Assembly: GCA_002862435.1 (NCBI GenBank)
Contig: PKDC01000044.1
Location: forward strand, 1-64,000
Source: Pseudomonadota bacterium
GTDB lineage: Bacteria; Pseudomonadota; Gammaproteobacteria; UBA5335
DNA length: 64,000 nt
Direction: 5' to 3'
The notes beneath the pieces are model-generated. The model made no database searches and had not been told where the DNA came from. It saw only the letters and a program-made list of their open reading frames with translations. A program made the position numbers and the translations under genes. Shown here one piece after another: positions 62,385-64,000 of the stretch (the first letter of the stretch is position 1; each line of letters begins with the position of its first letter).

Positions 62385-64000
62385 TCAGAAGATGTCGAAC
62401 GCCTCTTCATCCGGCACGGCGTCTTCCGGGCCGTAGAGGTCGTAGTCCTGGATGCGCTCCATGTCCTCGACCTTGACCCATTCGGTCACGCCGTTGAGCG
62501 TGGCCTGCACCATGCCCTCGGGCGGGTCGTTCGACGCGACCGGTGTGTCCTTCAGCGCCGCGCGCATGTATTCGATCCAGATCGGCAGCGCCGCCTTGCC
62601 GCCGTACTCGCGGTAGCCGAGCGACTGGAAGTTGTCGCGGCCCACCCATACCACGGTGGCGTACGTACCGCCGAAACCGCCGAACCAAGCGTCGCGGTGG
62701 TCGTTGGTCGAGCCGGTCTTGCCGCCTACGTCCTCGCGCCCCAGCACCTTGGCTGCGGTGCCGGTCCCTCGCTGGACCACGTCGCGCATCATGGACACCA
62801 GCTGGTAGGCGGTGCGCTCATCGATCGCACGCGGTGCGGTGACCATGTTCGGGTCGGCCGGTTTCGGCTCGGGCTCGGCCTTCTGCGCTTCGACCGCTGC
62901 CGGCTTGGGGGCATCGGCGGGGCCGAAGTTGAAGCCGTCCACCACTTGGGCGGCCGCCGCGCTGGCGCCGTGCTGGCCGCTGCCGCATCCGCGACATGCG
63001 ACGGCGGGGTTCTCCTTGAACACCACGTTGCCTTCGCGATCCTTGACCTGATCGATGAACCATGGCGTCACCCGCGAACCGCCGTTCGCGAACACCGCGT
63101 AGCCGCGCGCCACGGACAGGGGCGTCAGCGAGGCGGTACCCAGCGACATCGACAGGTTGGGCGGCAGTTCGGCCTCTTCGAATCCGAACTGGCTGATGTA
63201 GGTGCGTGCGAACGGTACACCGATGCCGTCCAGCAGGCGTACCGACACGAGGTTGCGCGACTGCACGAGCGCCTCGCGCAGCCGCATCGGGCCGCGGAAG
63301 CCGCCGCCGTCGTTCTGGGGCCGCCACATGTGGCCGCGGCGGTCGCGGAACACCACCGGCGCATCCAGCACGATGGAGGCCGGATTGAAGCCCTTTTCGA
63401 ACGCGGCTGCGTAGAGGAACGGCTTGAAGCTGGAGCCCGGCTGGCGGCGTGCCTGCGTGGCGCGGTTGAACTTGTTGCCGGCGAAGCTGTAACCGCCCAC
63501 GAGTGCACGCAATGCGCCCGTGTTGGCGTCGAGCGAGACGAGCGCGGCCTGCGCACGCGGGATCTGCTCGAGCGCGTAGCTGCCCTCTTCCTTGCCGGCC
63601 TTGATGCGCGTCAGGTCGCCGCGCTTCAGCAGTCTGGCGGGCGAGCGGCCGGTCCACTTGCTGGCGGCGGCGGGCAGGGTGATCTCGCGGCCATCGGCCA
63701 TGACCACGGTCGCGCTGCCGTCATCCGCGGTGCGGGCGACCATGACCGGGATGAGGCCGTTCTGTGCGGGAATGCCGCGCAGATGGGTAGCCAGCGTCGC
63801 GGCGTCCGCGTCGGCGGCCACGTCGACATGCTGTTCGACGCCGTTCCAGCCATGACGGCGGTCGTACAGGCCCAGGCCATCGCGGACGGCCTCGTTGGCG
63901 GCGGTCTGCAGCGCGGCATCGAGCGTGGTGGTGACGTGGTAGCCCTTCGTCAACGCCTCGGGTCCGAAGCGCGCGATCATTTCCTGGCGCACCATCTCGG
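62385..64000 (-). CDS. mrcA: Penicillin-binding protein 1A (partial, runs off the window)
   Basis: The 3' part of a bifunctional class A PBP. The transpeptidase domain is present: SxxK as GSSFKPF, SRN, and KTG as GGKTGSTND, plus the preceding OB-like domain ([17 protein letters not shown]) and a C-terminal acidic tail. The N-terminal membrane anchor and glycosyltransferase domain lie beyond base 64000. It polymerises and cross-links peptidoglycan at the periplasmic face. The frame is open to the edge of the window. Confidence 0.93.
   Translation of the reverse strand, partial: EMVRQEMIARFGPEALTKGYHVTTTLDAALQTAANEAVRDGLGLYDRRHGWNGVEQHVDVAADADAATLATHLRGIPAQNGLIPVMVARTADDGSATVVMADGREITLPAAASKWTGRSPARLLKRGDLTRIKAGKEEGSYALEQIPRAQAALVSLDANTGALRALVGGYSFAGNKFNRATQARRQPGSSFKPFLYAAAFEKGFNPASIVLDAPVVFRDRRGHMWRPQNDGGGFRGPMRLREALVQSRNLVSVRLLDGIGVPFARTYISQFGFEEAELPPNLSMSLGTASLTPLSVARGYAVFANGGSRVTPWFIDQVKDREGNVVFKENPAVACRGCGSGQHGASAAAAQVVDGFNFGPADAPKPAAVEAQKAEPEPKPADPNMVTAPRAIDERTAYQLVSMMRDVVQRGTGTAAKVLGREDVGGKTGSTNDHRDAWFGGFGGTYATVVWVGRDNFQSLGYREYGGKAALPIWIEYMRAALKDTPVASNDPPEGMVQATLNGVTEWVKVEDMERIQDYDLYGPEDAVPDEEAFDIF

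Overview
The window is high-GC proteobacterial DNA, most likely from the Xanthomonadaceae/Lysobacteraceae (Stenotrophomonas, Pseudoxanthomonas or a relative). The reasons are the recG - nucleoside hydrolase - rpmE2 - gltA neighbourhood, a TonB-dependent receptor with a beta-helix/diheme cytochrome pair, and a head-to-head pair of GTAG-type repetitive palindromes like the SMAG elements of Stenotrophomonas. Genus is not settled from the sequence.

Left chromosome arm (1-6192): a scrambled left edge (repeat DNA, a histidine-kinase fragment, a beta-helix gene that has lost its 5' end), then a diheme cytochrome lipoprotein, a TonB-dependent receptor and the first 308 codons of recG. Right chromosome arm (57432-64000): the remaining ~393 codons of recG, a nucleoside hydrolase, rpmE2, gltA, a probable nucleotidyltransferase-related protein and the 3' part of a class A penicillin-binding protein gene.

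Between them sits a ~51.2 kb genomic island inserted in recG, inside the codons for the Walker A motif, with no evident loss of recG sequence. Its left end is a tight operon: two large tyrosine recombinases, a small coiled-coil protein, a full-length but divergent RecG-like helicase and a third tyrosine recombinase. The layout recalls multi-recombinase elements such as Tn554 and GInt islands. The element therefore breaks recG and brings its own RecG relative. The island ends share an inverted 9-mer and an imperfect 19-bp direct repeat.

The cargo is mainly metal and envelope defence: a secreted Cys-rich protein with a thioredoxin-like partner, yqaA, a dmeRF pair, a first czcICBA cluster with accessory membrane genes, an ArsR-controlled FTR1/cytochrome and ACR3-like transporter unit, and a second, oppositely oriented czcICBA-czcD cluster. 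The second cluster runs straight into lipid A genes (eptA, dgkA, ArnT-like and GT2 glycosyltransferases, a LAB_N protein and a PAP2 phosphatase), about 12 genes probably co-transcribed. A third CzcI-like gene with a P1B-4 (CzcP-like) ATPase and a DsbA-like protein follows. No czcRS-type two-component regulator was seen.

The right end of the island is a small defence-like zone: a retron-type reverse transcriptase fused to a DUF3800-like domain, preceded by a very compact candidate msr-msd RNA; a PD-(D/E)XK protein; an SseB-domain/BPSL0761-type operon; and a divergent XRE regulator next to the right attachment site.
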